Counted from the stretch's first letter, positions 23,977 through 32,617 are shown. The stretch: 47,373 bases of DNA from Methylacidimicrobium fagopyrum (GCA_026225255.1 JAMFSJ010000079.1:1-47373), one strand, 5' to 3'. A program made the numbers and translations. The notes: a model not told the origin generated them from the sequence alone.

Positions 23977-26790
23977 TTACGCTTGCGCGATTAGTTGACG
24001 CAACACGAACGGCAGAATGCCGCCATGCTGGTAGTAATCGATTTCGATCGGCGTATCAATGCGGCAACGGACGGATACGTTTTCCACTGCGCCATCTTTG
24101 CGCGTGATTTTTAGCGTGAGGTCTTGCTGCGGCTTGATATTCGCGTCGAGGCCGACGATGTCGTAGCTCTCGGTGCCGTCGAGCTTCAAGGATTGCGCGG
24201 TCGTGCCGTCTTTGAATTGCAACGGCAACACACCCATGCCGACGAGGTTGCTGCGGTGGATGCGTTCGAAGCTTTGTGCGACGACAGCTTTCACGCCGAG
24301 CAGGTTCGTGCCTTTGGCCGCCCAATCGCGCGAGCTACCGGTGCCGTATTCTTGTCCGGCCAGAATGACGAGCGGAATGCCCGCCGCTTGATATTTGATC
24401 GATGCGTCGTAGATGGAAACTTTCGTGCCTTCCGGTTGCAACAACGTGTCGCCACCTTCCTGACCAGCAAGCATCAGGTTTTTGATACGGACGTTGGCAA
24501 ATGTGCCGCGAGTCATCACGCGATCGTTGCCGCGACGCGATCCGTAGCTATTAAAATCTTCCGCCGTGACGCCGTTCTCGATGAGATATTTTCCGGCAGG
24601 CGACGATTTCTTGATCGCGCCGGCGGGCGAAATGTGATCGGTCGTCACGCTGTCGCCGAAAATCGCCAACGCGCGCGCGCCATTGATCGGCTTGATGCTG
24701 CCGGGCGTCAATGCGAAGTCGGTGAAGAACGGCGGCTCCTGAATGTAAGTGGATTGACCGTCCCACTCATACACGTTGCCGACGGACGACGGGATTTCGT
24801 TCCACTTCGGATTCTGGCCCGCGAAGTCCTTGTAAAGTTTGCGGAACACTTCGGGTTGCAACGCGGCTTGCATCTGGTCGCGCACTTCCTGCAACGTGGG
24901 CCACAAATCTTTCAGATAAACATCCGCGCCGGCTTTATCTTTGCCGAGCGGTTCCGTGCTCAGATCAATATCCACGCGGCCCGCGAGCGCGAACGCGACG
25001 ACGAGCGGCGGCGACATAAGGAAGTTCGCCTTGATGTTCTGATGCACGCGCGCTTCGAAATTACGATTGCCGGACAAGACAGACGCGGCGACCAAATTAT
25101 TTTTCACCACGGCATCTTCAATCGCCGGATGCAACGGACCGGAATTGCCGATGCAAGTGGTGCAACCATAGCCGACCGTTTGGAATCCGAGTTTGTCGAG
25201 ATACTGCGTGAGACCGGTCTTATTCAAATAATCCGTGACGACGCGTGAGCCGGGCGCGAGTGACGATTTAACCGTGCTATTGACAGTGAGGCCGCGCTCT
25301 ACGGCTTTTTTCGCAACCAGACCGGCCGCAAGCATCACTGAAGGATTACTCGTGTTCGTGCAGCTCGTAATGGCAGCGATCAACACGGAACCATTACGAA
25401 CATCGCCTTCAAGTTTCGGCGCGTTACCGTGAACCGGATCGCCCGTGGGATGTTCATTGACCATCTCGCGTTCGCTGCGGCGAATGCCGCCGTTTTCCTG
25501 ATCGCCACCGCCTGCGTGGAGTTCACCGCCCGCCGAAACGTGCACGACACGGGACAATTCTTCGGCTTTCATACCGAAGCCGCTTTCCGTCACGGGCTTG
25601 GAAAACGCGGAAACGAAATCGCGTTTGAGGTTCTGCAATTCAATGCGGTCTTGCGGACGTTTCGGTCCGGCGACACTCGGCACGACGGACGCAAGATCCA
25701 ATTCGAGTTCCTGCGAATACGTGATGTCGCCCTTCTTCGGAATGCCCCAGAGGCCTTGCGCCTTGTAATAATTTTCGTAGGTCTTGATCGCCTCGTCGCT
25801 GCGGCCGGTGGCGCGGAGATAGTTCACGCACTCGGCATCGATCGGGAAGAAGCCCATGGTCGCGCCATATTCCGGCGCCATGTTCGCGATAGTCGCGCGA
25901 TCCACAACCGGCAACGCCGTTGCGCCGGGACCAAAAAATTCCACGAACTTGCCGACGACCTTTGCCTTGCGCAGCAGTTGCGTAACCGTAAGCGCGAGAT
26001 CGGTCGCAGTAACGCCTTCGCGCAACGCGCCGGTTACATGCACGCCGACAACATCCGGCGTGAGGAAATAAACTGGTTGGCCGAGCATGCCGGCTTCCGC
26101 TTCGATGCCGCCAACGCCCCAGCCGACGATGCCAATGCCGTTGATCATCGTCGTGTGCGAATCCGTGCCGACCAACGTGTCAGGATAATAAACTTCACCC
26201 GCGTTCAACACGCCCTTGGCGAGATATTCGAGGTTCACTTGATGCACGATGCCGATGCCGGGCGGGACAACCTTGAACGTCTCAAACGCCTGCATACCCC
26301 ATTTCAAAAATTGATAACGTTCGCGGTTGCGCGTGAATTCCAAATCCAAGTTCTTCGCCAACGAATCTGCCGCGCCCGCGAAATCTACCTGCACCGAGTG
26401 ATCCACGACCAAGTCCACCGGCACCAGCGGCTCGATGATCTTCGGGTTTTTGCCGAGCTTTTGCACCGCGCTGCGCATCGCCGCCAAGTCCACGAGCAAC
26501 GGCACACCGGTAAAATCCTGCAATACGATGCGCGCGACCACGAACGGAATTTCCGCCGTGCGCGTTTCTACCGCTTGCCAGTTCGCGAGTTCCTTGATGT
26601 TCGCTTCGCTGACTTTTTTGCCGTCGCAATTGCGCAGGACAGATTCCAACACGAGACGGATGGAGACCGGCAGTTTGGAGATGGCACCGACCCCGGCTTT
26701 TTCCAGTGCGGGCAGTGAATAAAATTTTCCTTGCGACCCGTTGCCGAGTTCGAAGTTCTGAAGAGTTCCGAATAAGTTGTGTGCGCTCAT
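23977..26790 (-). CDS. acnA: aconitate hydratase A
   Basis: Interconverts citrate and isocitrate in the TCA cycle using a [4Fe-4S] cluster. The 937-residue length and order of domains match AcnA. Cluster ligands appear as Cys477 in [14 protein letters not shown] and Cys543/Cys546 in [12 protein letters not shown]. Substrate-site motifs [27 protein letters not shown] and the swivelling C-terminal domain with [13 protein letters not shown] are all there. A Gly-rich segment near residue 430 ([18 protein letters not shown]) is an extra loop relative to the E. coli form. I start at ATG 26790, with AGGAAA twelve bases upstream; thirteen further codons are open upstream. It has its own terminator. 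Confidence 0.96.
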   Translation of the reverse strand: MSAHNLFGTLQNFELGNGSQGKFYSLPALEKAGVGAISKLPVSIRLVLESVLRNCDGKKVSEANIKELANWQAVETRTAEIPFVVARIVLQDFTGVPLLVDLAAMRSAVQKLGKNPKIIEPLVPVDLVVDHSVQVDFAGAADSLAKNLDLEFTRNRERYQFLKWGMQAFETFKVVPPGIGIVHQVNLEYLAKGVLNAGEVYYPDTLVGTDSHTTMINGIGIVGWGVGGIEAEAGMLGQPVYFLTPDVVGVHVTGALREGVTATDLALTVTQLLRKAKVVGKFVEFFGPGATALPVVDRATIANMAPEYGATMGFFPIDAECVNYLRATGRSDEAIKTYENYYKAQGLWGIPKKGDITYSQELELDLASVVPSVAGPKRPQDRIELQNLKRDFVSAFSKPVTESGFGMKAEELSRVVHVSAGGELHAGGGDQENGGIRRSEREMVNEHPTGDPVHGNAPKLEGDVRNGSVLIAAITSCTNTSNPSVMLAAGLVAKKAVERGLTVNSTVKSSLAPGSRVVTDYLNKTGLTQYLDKLGFQTVGYGCTTCIGNSGPLHPAIEDAVVKNNLVAASVLSGNRNFEARVHQNIKANFLMSPPLVVAFALAGRVDIDLSTEPLGKDKAGADVYLKDLWPTLQEVRDQMQAALQPEVFRKLYKDFAGQNPKWNEIPSSVGNVYEWDGQSTYIQEPPFFTDFALTPGSIKPINGARALAIFGDSVTTDHISPAGAIKKSSPAGKYLIENGVTAEDFNSYGSRRGNDRVMTRGTFANVRIKNLMLAGQEGGDTLLQPEGTKVSIYDASIKYQAAGIPLVILAGQEYGTGSSRDWAAKGTNLLGVKAVVAQSFERIHRSNLVGMGVLPLQFKDGTTAQSLKLDGTESYDIVGLDANIKPQQDLTLKITRKDGAVENVSVRCRIDTPIEIDYYQHGGILPFVLRQLIAQA

Positions 26791-27072
26791 TGGTTCGTAA
26801 TTTCCTGCGGATAAAAATGAAGGCTGCACGCGGACGTGTCAAGCGAAGCGCGTGGCTGAACCCAAGTTAATTTGTGGAGGACGACGGAACGAGTCCGATT
26901 TGCCGGGCGGCCACACGTCGCCGCTTTGATCAACGCGGCCGGTCTCGCCGGCGAAAAGCGCGACCTGTCCGCGCCCGCCAAACCCATTCCGCAGCGCTCG
27001 AATCGAGCAACTGATTACCGCCATAAATTATTTCCCTTTGACCCATCCAAAGATGCGCTTTACGTTTTGCTT
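26791..27072. other. divergent intergenic region acnA / small protein
   Basis: About 280 bp between divergent genes. The plus-strand frame of the next gene stays open through it, but its codons are atypical and there is no start signal, so I treat it as non-coding. No regulator site stands out. Confidence 0.4.
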
Positions 27073-27342
27073 ATGGCAAACGCCAAAAAGAAAAACAAAG
27101 CCGTTCTACTGGGCCTCGGGCTGGATTCCGACGGCCATAAGCGCATCACGACCGGCGATAATTTCAAGCTCGTTGGCGGCACGCAGGAAACGCACGAGCA
27201 GATGACGGAAAGCGTCATCAAATTGAACGAAAAAATCAAAGCGCGCGGCAAACAACTCGAAACCGTCAGCCGCGATGAATTCAATGACCTCGCGCAGGAA
27301 GTTGGCTGGAAAAAGTTAGATCCGAAAAAACCGAAGAAGTGA
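27073..27342 (+). CDS. small basic protein of unknown function
   Basis: An 89-residue lysine-rich protein beginning MANAKKKNKAVLLGLGLDS. The middle carries KRITTGDNFKLVGGTQETHEQMTE and the C-terminus a basic tail (KKLDPKKPKK). It has no signal peptide. The ATG at 27073 is preferred; extending upstream would add unnatural residues. Composition matches the high-G+C neighbours. The pgsA gene begins 39 bp downstream, so a shared transcript is plausible. Confidence 0.7.
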   Translation: MANAKKKNKAVLLGLGLDSDGHKRITTGDNFKLVGGTQETHEQMTESVIKLNEKIKARGKQLETVSRDEFNDLAQEVGWKKLDPKKPKK

Positions 27343-27381
27343 CGCGCGTCTCCGCCTAATCTGTGTTAGAGTTCGTTCGCC

Positions 27382-27993
27382 ATGACGACGGCGAATAAAA
27401 TCACCATCCTGCGCATTTTGCTGATCCCGTTTTTTGTCGTCGAACTCATTTACTACAATCGCACCGGCGTGGAGGGCTATCGGTGGGCGGCGATTTTCGC
27501 CTTCGCCCTGGCGTCAGTTTTGGATGGCGTCGATGGTTTTATCGCGCGGCATTACCACCAAATCAGCGAGCTGGGGAAAATCCTGGATCCGCTCGCGGAT
27601 AAATTATTACTCGTGTCGGCCATCGTCACGTTGAGTTTCAATTACGGTAATCACCTTGATCAAATCCCACTGTGGCTCATCGGCACGATTATTGGACGCG
27701 ACCTGCTGATTCTCGTCGGACTGATCGTCATCCATTTCACCGTCAGCAAAGTCACCGTGCGCCCACGTTACAGCGGCAAGATCGCGACCGTGCTGCAAAT
27801 GGCCGTCGTGATCATTATTTTGCTGAAATGGAATGTGGGGCAAGGCGCATTGTGGCTGAAATATGTCGAGTTGGGCGCGGCGATCTTCACCGGCTTGTCC
27901 GGCTTGTTTTACACGTGGGACGGCATGAAACAACTCGGTGCGCATCCCTCGAGTTTGCCGATAAAACCCAAAGTCACCGATGGCCACAAATGA
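27382..27993 (+). CDS. pgsA: CDP-diacylglycerol-glycerol-3-phosphate 3-phosphatidyltransferase
   Basis: A membrane CDP-alcohol phosphatidyltransferase that makes phosphatidylglycerol phosphate from CDP-diacylglycerol and glycerol-3-phosphate. The signature D-G-x2-A-R-x8-G-x3-D-x3-D is perfect (DGFIARHYHQ...GKILDPLAD). Four to six hydrophobic helices, 203 residues, and the N-terminal TTANKITILRILLIPFFV match PgsA. Related enzymes use other alcohols, but the sequence favours PgsA. Confidence 0.92.
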   Translation: MTTANKITILRILLIPFFVVELIYYNRTGVEGYRWAAIFAFALASVLDGVDGFIARHYHQISELGKILDPLADKLLLVSAIVTLSFNYGNHLDQIPLWLIGTIIGRDLLILVGLIVIHFTVSKVTVRPRYSGKIATVLQMAVVIIILLKWNVGQGALWLKYVELGAAIFTGLSGLFYTWDGMKQLGAHPSSLPIKPKVTDGHK

Positions 27994-28078
27994 ACCTCGA
28001 TTTTAAAGCAGCATGGGGCAGGCCGCTTTTTTGATTTTTATCCGGGTTTCATCTGTGTAACTCTGTGGCTGATAAATT

Positions 28079-28552
28079 ATGGCCAAAGAAATTGAACTTA
28101 AATTAAAAGTCGGCGACGCCGCTCCAAAATTTTCCGTGGCGACCAGTGGCGGCGGAAAAATTTCGCTCGCCGACTATCTCGGTCAGAACGTCATTCTCTA
28201 TTTTTACCCAAAAGACGACACGCCGGGTTGCACGAAAGAAGCCTGCGCCTTCCGCGATTATTTTGCCGACTTCAAGAAAAAGGGCGCGGTCGTTTTCGGG
28301 GTCAGCCCGGACTCCGTGAAATCGCACGACAAGTTCGTGGATAAATTCAAGCTACCGTTCACCTTGCTCGCGGACGAAGAAAAAAAGATCGTCGAAGCTT
28401 ACGGCGTTTGGGGTGAAAAAAGTTTCATGGGCCGGAAATATCTCGGGGTTTATCGCGTCACGTTTCTCGTTGGACCGGACGGCAAGATCAAAAAAATCTG
28501 GCCCACCGTGAAGCCGGAAGAACACGCGGCAGAAGTGCTGGCCGCGCTGTGA
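28079..28552 (+). CDS. bcp: thiol peroxidase of the Bcp/PrxQ type
   Basis: A 157-residue thioredoxin-dependent peroxidase that reduces hydroperoxides. The peroxidatic cysteine lies in KDDTPGCTKEACAFRD, with the second cysteine five residues on, the PrxQ spacing. VILYFYP, FGVSPDS and FTLLADEEKKI are conserved neighbours. The ATG at 28079 follows a short intergenic stretch of ATCTGTG-type filler. Confidence 0.94.
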   Translation: MAKEIELKLKVGDAAPKFSVATSGGGKISLADYLGQNVILYFYPKDDTPGCTKEACAFRDYFADFKKKGAVVFGVSPDSVKSHDKFVDKFKLPFTLLADEEKKIVEAYGVWGEKSFMGRKYLGVYRVTFLVGPDGKIKKIWPTVKPEEHAAEVLAAL

Positions 28553-28608
28553 GCGGCGGGCTGGAATCGAAGCGAAGCGGCCGCTTCGCCCGGCCCTTTT
28601 TGGCGAGT

Positions 28609-29655
28609 TTACTTTTCCGTCGGACGTTTTGATGGAATCACTTGCAAAGCCACCACCGCACTCGAGCAACCCCACGCATCCAGCGTTGTTTGCGGCGTCG
28701 GCGAATTCCAATTTTGCCACGCTAAACTACCCGCGCTGCGAACCTTCCACGCAGCGTCCGCATTCCCCGCCAGCCAGTCATAATACTGCTGCCAGAGTTG
28801 ATGATCGTTGACGAAACGCACCATCCAGCGCAGAAAAATTCCGTTAAAACCGGCGACGTCGCCCGAGCCATACGCGGGCAAAGTGCCACCATGCGCCAAT
28901 TGATTGCGCGTAAAATCCGCCGCCCGGAAAGCGTCGTTCAGATAATTCGTTTCACCGGTTAATTTATAAAGGTAGTTGGCGGCGCCAATGAAGGTGCCCG
29001 TGTTGTAGGTGAACACATAGCGTCCGATATTGCCGTTCGTATGAATATTGTCATACACGGCACCGGTGTTGGGGTTAAAAAGGCGCATGCGTTCCCACGC
29101 ATAAATCGCCTGCGCTTTCGTCAGATAAGATTTGTCCGCGCAAATGTCCGAGAGGAAACACGCGGCGAGTGCGGCCGGGCCATTAATGCACGCATTTTTA
29201 CTCGTATTATCCGTCGTCCACCACAAACCACCGTCAAGGCTGCTGCTCCAAGCCCGTTGATAGACCGCATCGAAATGATGTTTGGCCAGCTTGCGAAAGG
29301 CGGTGTTGCTCGTCACCAAATAACCGCGCGCACAGGCGATGGTCATCCAGATCAGATCGTCATTGAATTTATTGCGGGTCCAATCCTGGCCGAAGTGATG
29401 CGTAAAACCATTGATGGATTCCGTGATCATTTGCTTGGTGGGCGCGTCGCCGGTGCGTTCGTAAGCATCAATGATCATTTCGATCTGCTCGGCCTGCGTC
29501 CAAAAATCCGAACGGCCACCGTCGGTATTTTTTTTGTAATGTCCCAAGTCGTGGGACACGACGTAAAAGTTGGTGTTAAAAGCCGTGAAGGCCGCATCCG
29601 CATCATGGGCGTCAAAGGCAAAAGCCGGGACGGTCACACTCAACAAAAAAATCAA
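28609..29655 (-). CDS. GH76-family glycoside hydrolase, signal peptide cut by an insertion element
   Basis: A secreted alpha-1,6-mannanase-like enzyme (GH76). The catalytic pair Asp99-Asp100 is in NKFNDDLIW, and DGGLWW, INGPAALAA and YNTGTFIGAA are further family motifs. The protein reads in frame from the target duplication at 29670, but no ATG remains; the best remaining start is TTG 29655. Reading across the element and rejoining the two target copies restores ATG AAA ATT TTC directly in frame, a normal signal peptide start at 32555. So the native gene has been interrupted within its first codons. The mature enzyme is intact, but secretion and translation are probably impaired. A palindrome-free 56-bp gap separates it from bcp. 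Confidence 0.85.
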   Translation of the reverse strand: MIFLLSVTVPAFAFDAHDADAAFTAFNTNFYVVSHDLGHYKKNTDGGRSDFWTQAEQIEMIIDAYERTGDAPTKQMITESINGFTHHFGQDWTRNKFNDDLIWMTIACARGYLVTSNTAFRKLAKHHFDAVYQRAWSSSLDGGLWWTTDNTSKNACINGPAALAACFLSDICADKSYLTKAQAIYAWERMRLFNPNTGAVYDNIHTNGNIGRYVFTYNTGTFIGAANYLYKLTGETNYLNDAFRAADFTRNQLAHGGTLPAYGSGDVAGFNGIFLRWMVRFVNDHQLWQQYYDWLAGNADAAWKVRSAGSLAWQNWNSPTPQTTLDAWGCSSAVVALQVIPSKRPTEK

Positions 29656-29662
29656 GCTGCTG

Positions 29663-29670
29663 AAAATTTT
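29663..29670. repeat. left target-site duplication AAAATTTT
   Basis: AAAATTTT directly flanks the left end of the insertion element and is repeated at the right end (32545-32552). Both copies belong to the GH76 5' coding sequence. Confidence 0.85.
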
Positions 29671-29699
29671 GGTAGTGGGCTACTTTGAAAATTAATTTT

Positions 29700-30644
29700 T
29701 CAAATATCAATTTGATCTCTGATTGTAGGCGTCGTAACGGCTGCTATCACAAAGCTCCTGATTGATGGTGGAAGAGAACGCTTCTTTTCTTGGCTTTCAA
29801 GATAAACTGGCAATTTTATTTTCAGATATATTTCGCGCATCCATTGACGAAATTGCGGTAATGCAGCTTCTGGATATGCCCAAGGATGTTGCGGGTTGGA
29901 TTTTGCTTGAGGGAAATAATCAGGATAATGATGTTCATATCGAATTCTCGCTCCATGTTTTTGATCAAAATTATTGTCTTCCCAATTCTTTCCCCAATGA
30001 ATTCCAACGCTACCATCAGGAACCGTGTGCTCATCAACCGGAACGCCACCTTGAATGAAAGAAACGATTATATCGGCCATTTCCTTGAATATGCTAAAAT
30101 ACCCATCGGGAACCTTATGATGAACCAAGGAAACGCGATCATGGAATTTTTTCCAGCATTCGGGAATTCTATTGGTTGGATCGTAGCCGATTTGAACATA
30201 AATGAATGCTTTTAATGAAGACCTAGCTAGCAGTCGATAATTCCTTAGAGCAGCCTCCCTCACTGGCTCAACTTCAAAAGCGTAGTATTCTAAAAAGGCC
30301 ATGCAGACTGCTTCTGGAAAAGCGTGATGTGTGCTCCCGCCTACGATTATTGGAATGAACAAAGGTTTGCCCAAATGCCCATGCTCAGCCAATGCGTTTG
30401 CAATTTTTTGACCTCTTGGCTTGAACTGCTCCGCGTTCCAATTATCGGTAAATTCGCGCAGTGTGGTTTCCCCTATTCCGCATATTTTGGCTAGTCCACG
30501 GCCTGTTAAATAAGTCGAACCATCTTCAAAAACACCCATTCCAATGCCCTCAGCCTCAATTTCTTTAAGTGGCTTGATGCCCATTACAGTTTGAACCTCC
30601 ATTTTCTTAAGGGTTTGGGTGCGCGGTAAATTAGGCTTTTTCAT
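29700..30644 (-). CDS. phage-type regulator-like protein carried by the element
   Basis: A 314-residue protein. The N-terminal half has TYLTGRGLAKICGIGETTLREF, a helix-turn-helix-like segment of the sort found in phage antirepressors and P63C/KilA-N-type proteins. The C-terminal half, with HKVPDGYFSIFKEMADIIV, IHWGKNW and YPDYFPQAKSNP, looks conserved but has no known catalytic residues. Prophage-encoded abortive infection proteins of the BstA kind have a similar general layout, but I cannot confirm a relation. No Shine-Dalgarno sequence is seen; the TTG at 30650 is an alternative start. It follows the transposase by 26 bp on the same strand. Confidence 0.6.
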   Translation of the reverse strand: MKKPNLPRTQTLKKMEVQTVMGIKPLKEIEAEGIGMGVFEDGSTYLTGRGLAKICGIGETTLREFTDNWNAEQFKPRGQKIANALAEHGHLGKPLFIPIIVGGSTHHAFPEAVCMAFLEYYAFEVEPVREAALRNYRLLARSSLKAFIYVQIGYDPTNRIPECWKKFHDRVSLVHHKVPDGYFSIFKEMADIIVSFIQGGVPVDEHTVPDGSVGIHWGKNWEDNNFDQKHGARIRYEHHYPDYFPQAKSNPQHPWAYPEAALPQFRQWMREIYLKIKLPVYLESQEKKRSLPPSIRSFVIAAVTTPTIRDQIDI

Positions 30645-30670
30645 AGTCAAAAATACGTTTTTATTGGGTT

Positions 30671-31522
30671 TTATGTGGTTTTTTGGTGCGCGGTATCAGG
30701 CATTAGAGCGGCTATTTCTTCTAATGTCCAGACGTGATTTGCAACGCCCGATTCAATAGCTGGCGTAACCCGCAACGTTTGATGAATGCGACAAAAATTA
30801 TAGTTCATTGTGTAAATTGCCATCATGTGTTTGTGATTTTCTAGTTTTTTGGAAAAAGCGTTTGTTAAACGCGTGAAGCGGCGGTTCGTCATGCGAAGCG
30901 TCAAATTTTGACGTTCAACGTAGCTGGTGGAAATTAGATCGCGGTTTGGGTTTCCAATGACTTTGCGGCGGCGCGCCCCGATGCAAACTGGCGGAGAATA
31001 ACGTGTTTCGCCCTTGCCAGTTTCGCGCCCATACATTTTTATCAGCATCGAAAAATCAATCTCGCTGCCAAAAGCATCTTCAACCGCTTGCAAATATGGC
31101 CGATGCCCATCGCTTGTTAGCTGAACACGATTCGCCAAACGGTCTTTTAAATCGTTTATAAAGGCATAAGCGGCTGTTGCGTCCCGTAATCCAATATGCC
31201 AGCTAGGAATCAGTTTTGTGTCGGCATCAATCGCAATCCATGTCCAAGTGTCGCCAACGCCATCTTGTCCCCGCAAATGCTCTGGTATGTTTGCCTGCTT
31301 GCAGTAGGTGAAGCTCCAAACTTCGTCTACCTGAAGCACCTTGCAGTTAAGGTTGCGCATGATTTTATCGTGGTATTCAGCACAAGCTTTTCCAGTTTCA
31401 ACCAAGATTCGAGACACTGTTTTCTTGGCAACCCCGGTCAAGCGCACCGTTGAGCGCAAGCTGCATCCTTCAATCAGGCAATTTATGACTTTTGCTCGAT
31501 CTTCAATTGATAGCCTATTCAT
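30671..31522 (-). CDS. IS1-family transposase
   Basis: A 283-residue DDE transposase of the IS1 group. The N-terminal helix-turn-helix (CSLRSTVRLTGVAKKTVSRIL) is followed by the first Asp in LQVDEVWSF, the second in LTSDGHRPYL, and the Glu in STSYVERQNLTLR. RRFTRLTNAFSKKLENH and MNYNFCRIHQTLR are typical C-terminal motifs. It is a single unbroken frame, unlike classical IS1 insAB. The length and the presence of all acidic residues suggest it is active. The 8-bp target duplication fits the family. Confidence 0.9.
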   Translation of the reverse strand: MNRLSIEDRAKVINCLIEGCSLRSTVRLTGVAKKTVSRILVETGKACAEYHDKIMRNLNCKVLQVDEVWSFTYCKQANIPEHLRGQDGVGDTWTWIAIDADTKLIPSWHIGLRDATAAYAFINDLKDRLANRVQLTSDGHRPYLQAVEDAFGSEIDFSMLIKMYGRETGKGETRYSPPVCIGARRRKVIGNPNRDLISTSYVERQNLTLRMTNRRFTRLTNAFSKKLENHKHMMAIYTMNYNFCRIHQTLRVTPAIESGVANHVWTLEEIAALMPDTAHQKTT

Positions 31523-31533
31523 AGCGTTTTTAT

Positions 31534-31561
31534 TGACTTTTTTCTGTTGGCGGCTATAATT
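31534..31561 (+). promoter_or_regulatory. strong sigma-70 promoter
   Basis: TTGACT and TATAAT are separated by 16 bp on the plus strand. Transcription would run antisense across the tRNA and then towards the gene at 31819. It could also be coincidental. Confidence 0.5.
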
Positions 31562-31571
31562 TTGTCTTGAA

Positions 31572-31646
31572 TGGGGTGTGTGACGGGAATCGAACCCGCA
31601 TCGTCAGTTTACTAGGCCGAGGCTCTACCATTGAGCTACACACACC
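31572..31646 (-). tRNA. element-borne tRNA, His-type acceptor end with AGU anticodon
   Basis: The minus strand folds as a tRNA: acceptor GTGTGTG/CACACAC, D-arm GCTC-AATGGTA-GAGC, T-arm GCGGG-TTCGATT-CCCGT and an encoded CCA end. A G before the acceptor (G-1) faces a C at position 73, which is the identity pair of bacterial tRNA-His. The anticodon loop reads CTAGTAA, so the anticodon is AGU (Thr ACU codon), not GUG. The anticodon stem is imperfect: a C-A mismatch at 31-39 and a G-U at 29-41. It lies inside the insertion element, between the transposase and the 175-residue gene. It could be a functional odd tRNA or a decaying copy. Confidence 0.8.
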
Positions 31647-31654
31647 GTTTCAGA

Positions 31655-31697
31655 CAGGCCAGCGAGATTCGACGCCAATCAAGCTCTCGCTGGCCTG
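31655..31697. other. 13-bp perfect hairpin beside the tRNA
   Basis: CAGGCCAGCGAGA (31655-31667) pairs perfectly with TCTCGCTGGCCTG (31685-31697) around a 17-nt loop, just upstream of the tRNA. No T run follows, so it is not a typical terminator. It may be an RNA structure or part of the element. Confidence 0.7.
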
Positions 31698-31731
31698 ATG
31701 CTTTATACGAGCATCTAAATAGAAGATACGC

Positions 31732-31751
31732 CTTGTATTAAATAATACAAG
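31732..31751. promoter_or_regulatory. candidate operator CTTGTATTA-AA-TAATACAAG
   Basis: A perfect 9-bp inverted repeat with a 2-bp spacer lies 67 bp before the plus-strand gene at 31819. Its size and position suit a dimeric repressor or activator site, perhaps for the element's own regulator. Confidence 0.5.
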
Positions 31752-31818
31752 TAATTTCTACTTCTTTTTTATGGCGAAATCATTTGACGCTGTATGTATT
31801 TCATGATTTACTGCCTGC

Positions 31819-32346
31819 ATGAGTATTAAATTGCGCTTTGAGCATCAATCGATTCAAATGCAGGCGGTTTTGAATGACGACGCCTTAGTGGAGCTGCTGA
31901 CATTCATAACAAAACACAAGTCGGACGATATTTTGCCGCCACTTCCTATTACGCCCGCTCTAAATCCATTTGAGGAAGCGTCACCTGCGAATTTAGCTTC
32001 CGCATCCGATCGCAGCGTAGTTGTGAAGGCATGGATGAAAAAACATTCGGCAGCTGAAATTCTTAATAAAATTAAGTGGGACACTTACCCCGAAAAAATC
32101 CTGTTAATGGGAGCATTTCACGAATCGAAAGTTGAAACTGACAATTGGCGGAGTGCTGATATTGAAAACCGTTTTATTGAAGCAAAAGATGCTAGGCCTT
32201 CAAATTTTCCAAGAGACATCGCAAATGGCATTAAGTCCGGTTTCGTTACCACTATCACCGCCAGAACCTATATTGTGAGCCGAACAGGGTGGAATAAAAT
32301 CGCTGATGTTCTCGGGAAAATGACTCCTGAAGAGTTTAATCAGTGA
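31819..32346 (+). CDS. unknown passenger protein of the element
   Basis: A 175-residue protein I do not recognise. The N-terminal 45 residues are predicted helical/strand, followed by a Pro-rich linker and a second globular region (AWMKKHSAAEILNKIKWDTYPEKILLMGAFHE). That part looks like a compact DNA-binding or scaffold fold, with a conserved-looking KSGFVTTITARTYIVSRTGWNKI segment. No signal peptide or catalytic motif. It is the only plus-strand gene of the element and converges on the 44-residue gene. The palindrome and TTGACT/TATAAT promoter upstream suggest regulated expression. Confidence 0.6.
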   Translation: MSIKLRFEHQSIQMQAVLNDDALVELLTFITKHKSDDILPPLPITPALNPFEEASPANLASASDRSVVVKAWMKKHSAAEILNKIKWDTYPEKILLMGAFHESKVETDNWRSADIENRFIEAKDARPSNFPRDIANGIKSGFVTTITARTYIVSRTGWNKIADVLGKMTPEEFNQ

Positions 32347-32349
32347 TAT

Positions 32350-32484
32350 TTATTTTTTAAGCGGCTTGGCGACCTGTTTAGCCGGAGCTTTAATTGGCTT
32401 CTCTGACAGTTTAACTACGTCCGCAAAGACGCTATGGGACACTTGGACTGAATCACCTTTGCGAGCCTTTTTAGGTTTAATCAT
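32350..32484 (-). CDS. 44-residue lysine-rich passenger protein
   Basis: A small basic ORF starting MIKPKKARKGDSVQ and ending PLKK, read from ATG 32484. Its stop lies 4 bp from the convergent gene's stop. It is extremely rich in lysine and has a VSHSVFADVVKLSEKP middle. No family is recognised. It may be a nucleic-acid-binding peptide, or not translated. Confidence 0.45.
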   Translation of the reverse strand: MIKPKKARKGDSVQVSHSVFADVVKLSEKPIKAPAKQVAKPLKK

Positions 32485-32544
32485 GCCCAAACTTAGCGCA
32501 GTTAAACTAAAATCGGAAATCTAAAACGAAAGTAGCCCACTACC

Positions 32545-32552
32545 AAAATTTT
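32545..32552. repeat. right target-site duplication AAAATTTT
   Basis: Second copy of the target duplication. It is directly followed on the minus strand's upstream side by the detached GH76 start codon (complement of 32553-32555). Confidence 0.85.
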
Positions 32553-32617
32553 CATGCGCATCGTTTGAACAGTGCCAACATCGCCGCGGGTTTTCAACCA
32601 CGGAGGATCCGCATAAA

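Larger units (their letters stand above)
29671..32544. mobile_element. IS1-type insertion element with passenger genes
   Basis: A 2,874-bp element bounded by perfect 16-bp terminal inverted repeats, GGTAGTGGGCTACTTT at the left and its reverse complement at the right. It is flanked by the 8-bp direct duplication AAAATTTT. Inside are a DDE-type transposase of the IS1 group, a 315-residue phage-type protein, a tRNA, a 175-residue protein and a 44-residue protein. Rejoining the duplication sites restores the GH76 signal-peptide codons, so this is a complete insertion, apparently recent. Its base composition is lower in G+C than the flanks. Confidence 0.9.

Noticed and set aside
26872..27072. N-terminal extension of the small protein at 27073
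   Set aside because: The frame is open, but there is no start or ribosome-binding site and the residues look random; the ATG at 27073 gives a normal start.
29663..32555. 25-bp terminal inverted repeats including AAAATTTT
   Set aside because: AAAATTTT is self-complementary and is better explained as an 8-bp target duplication, since rejoining it restores the GH76 frame.
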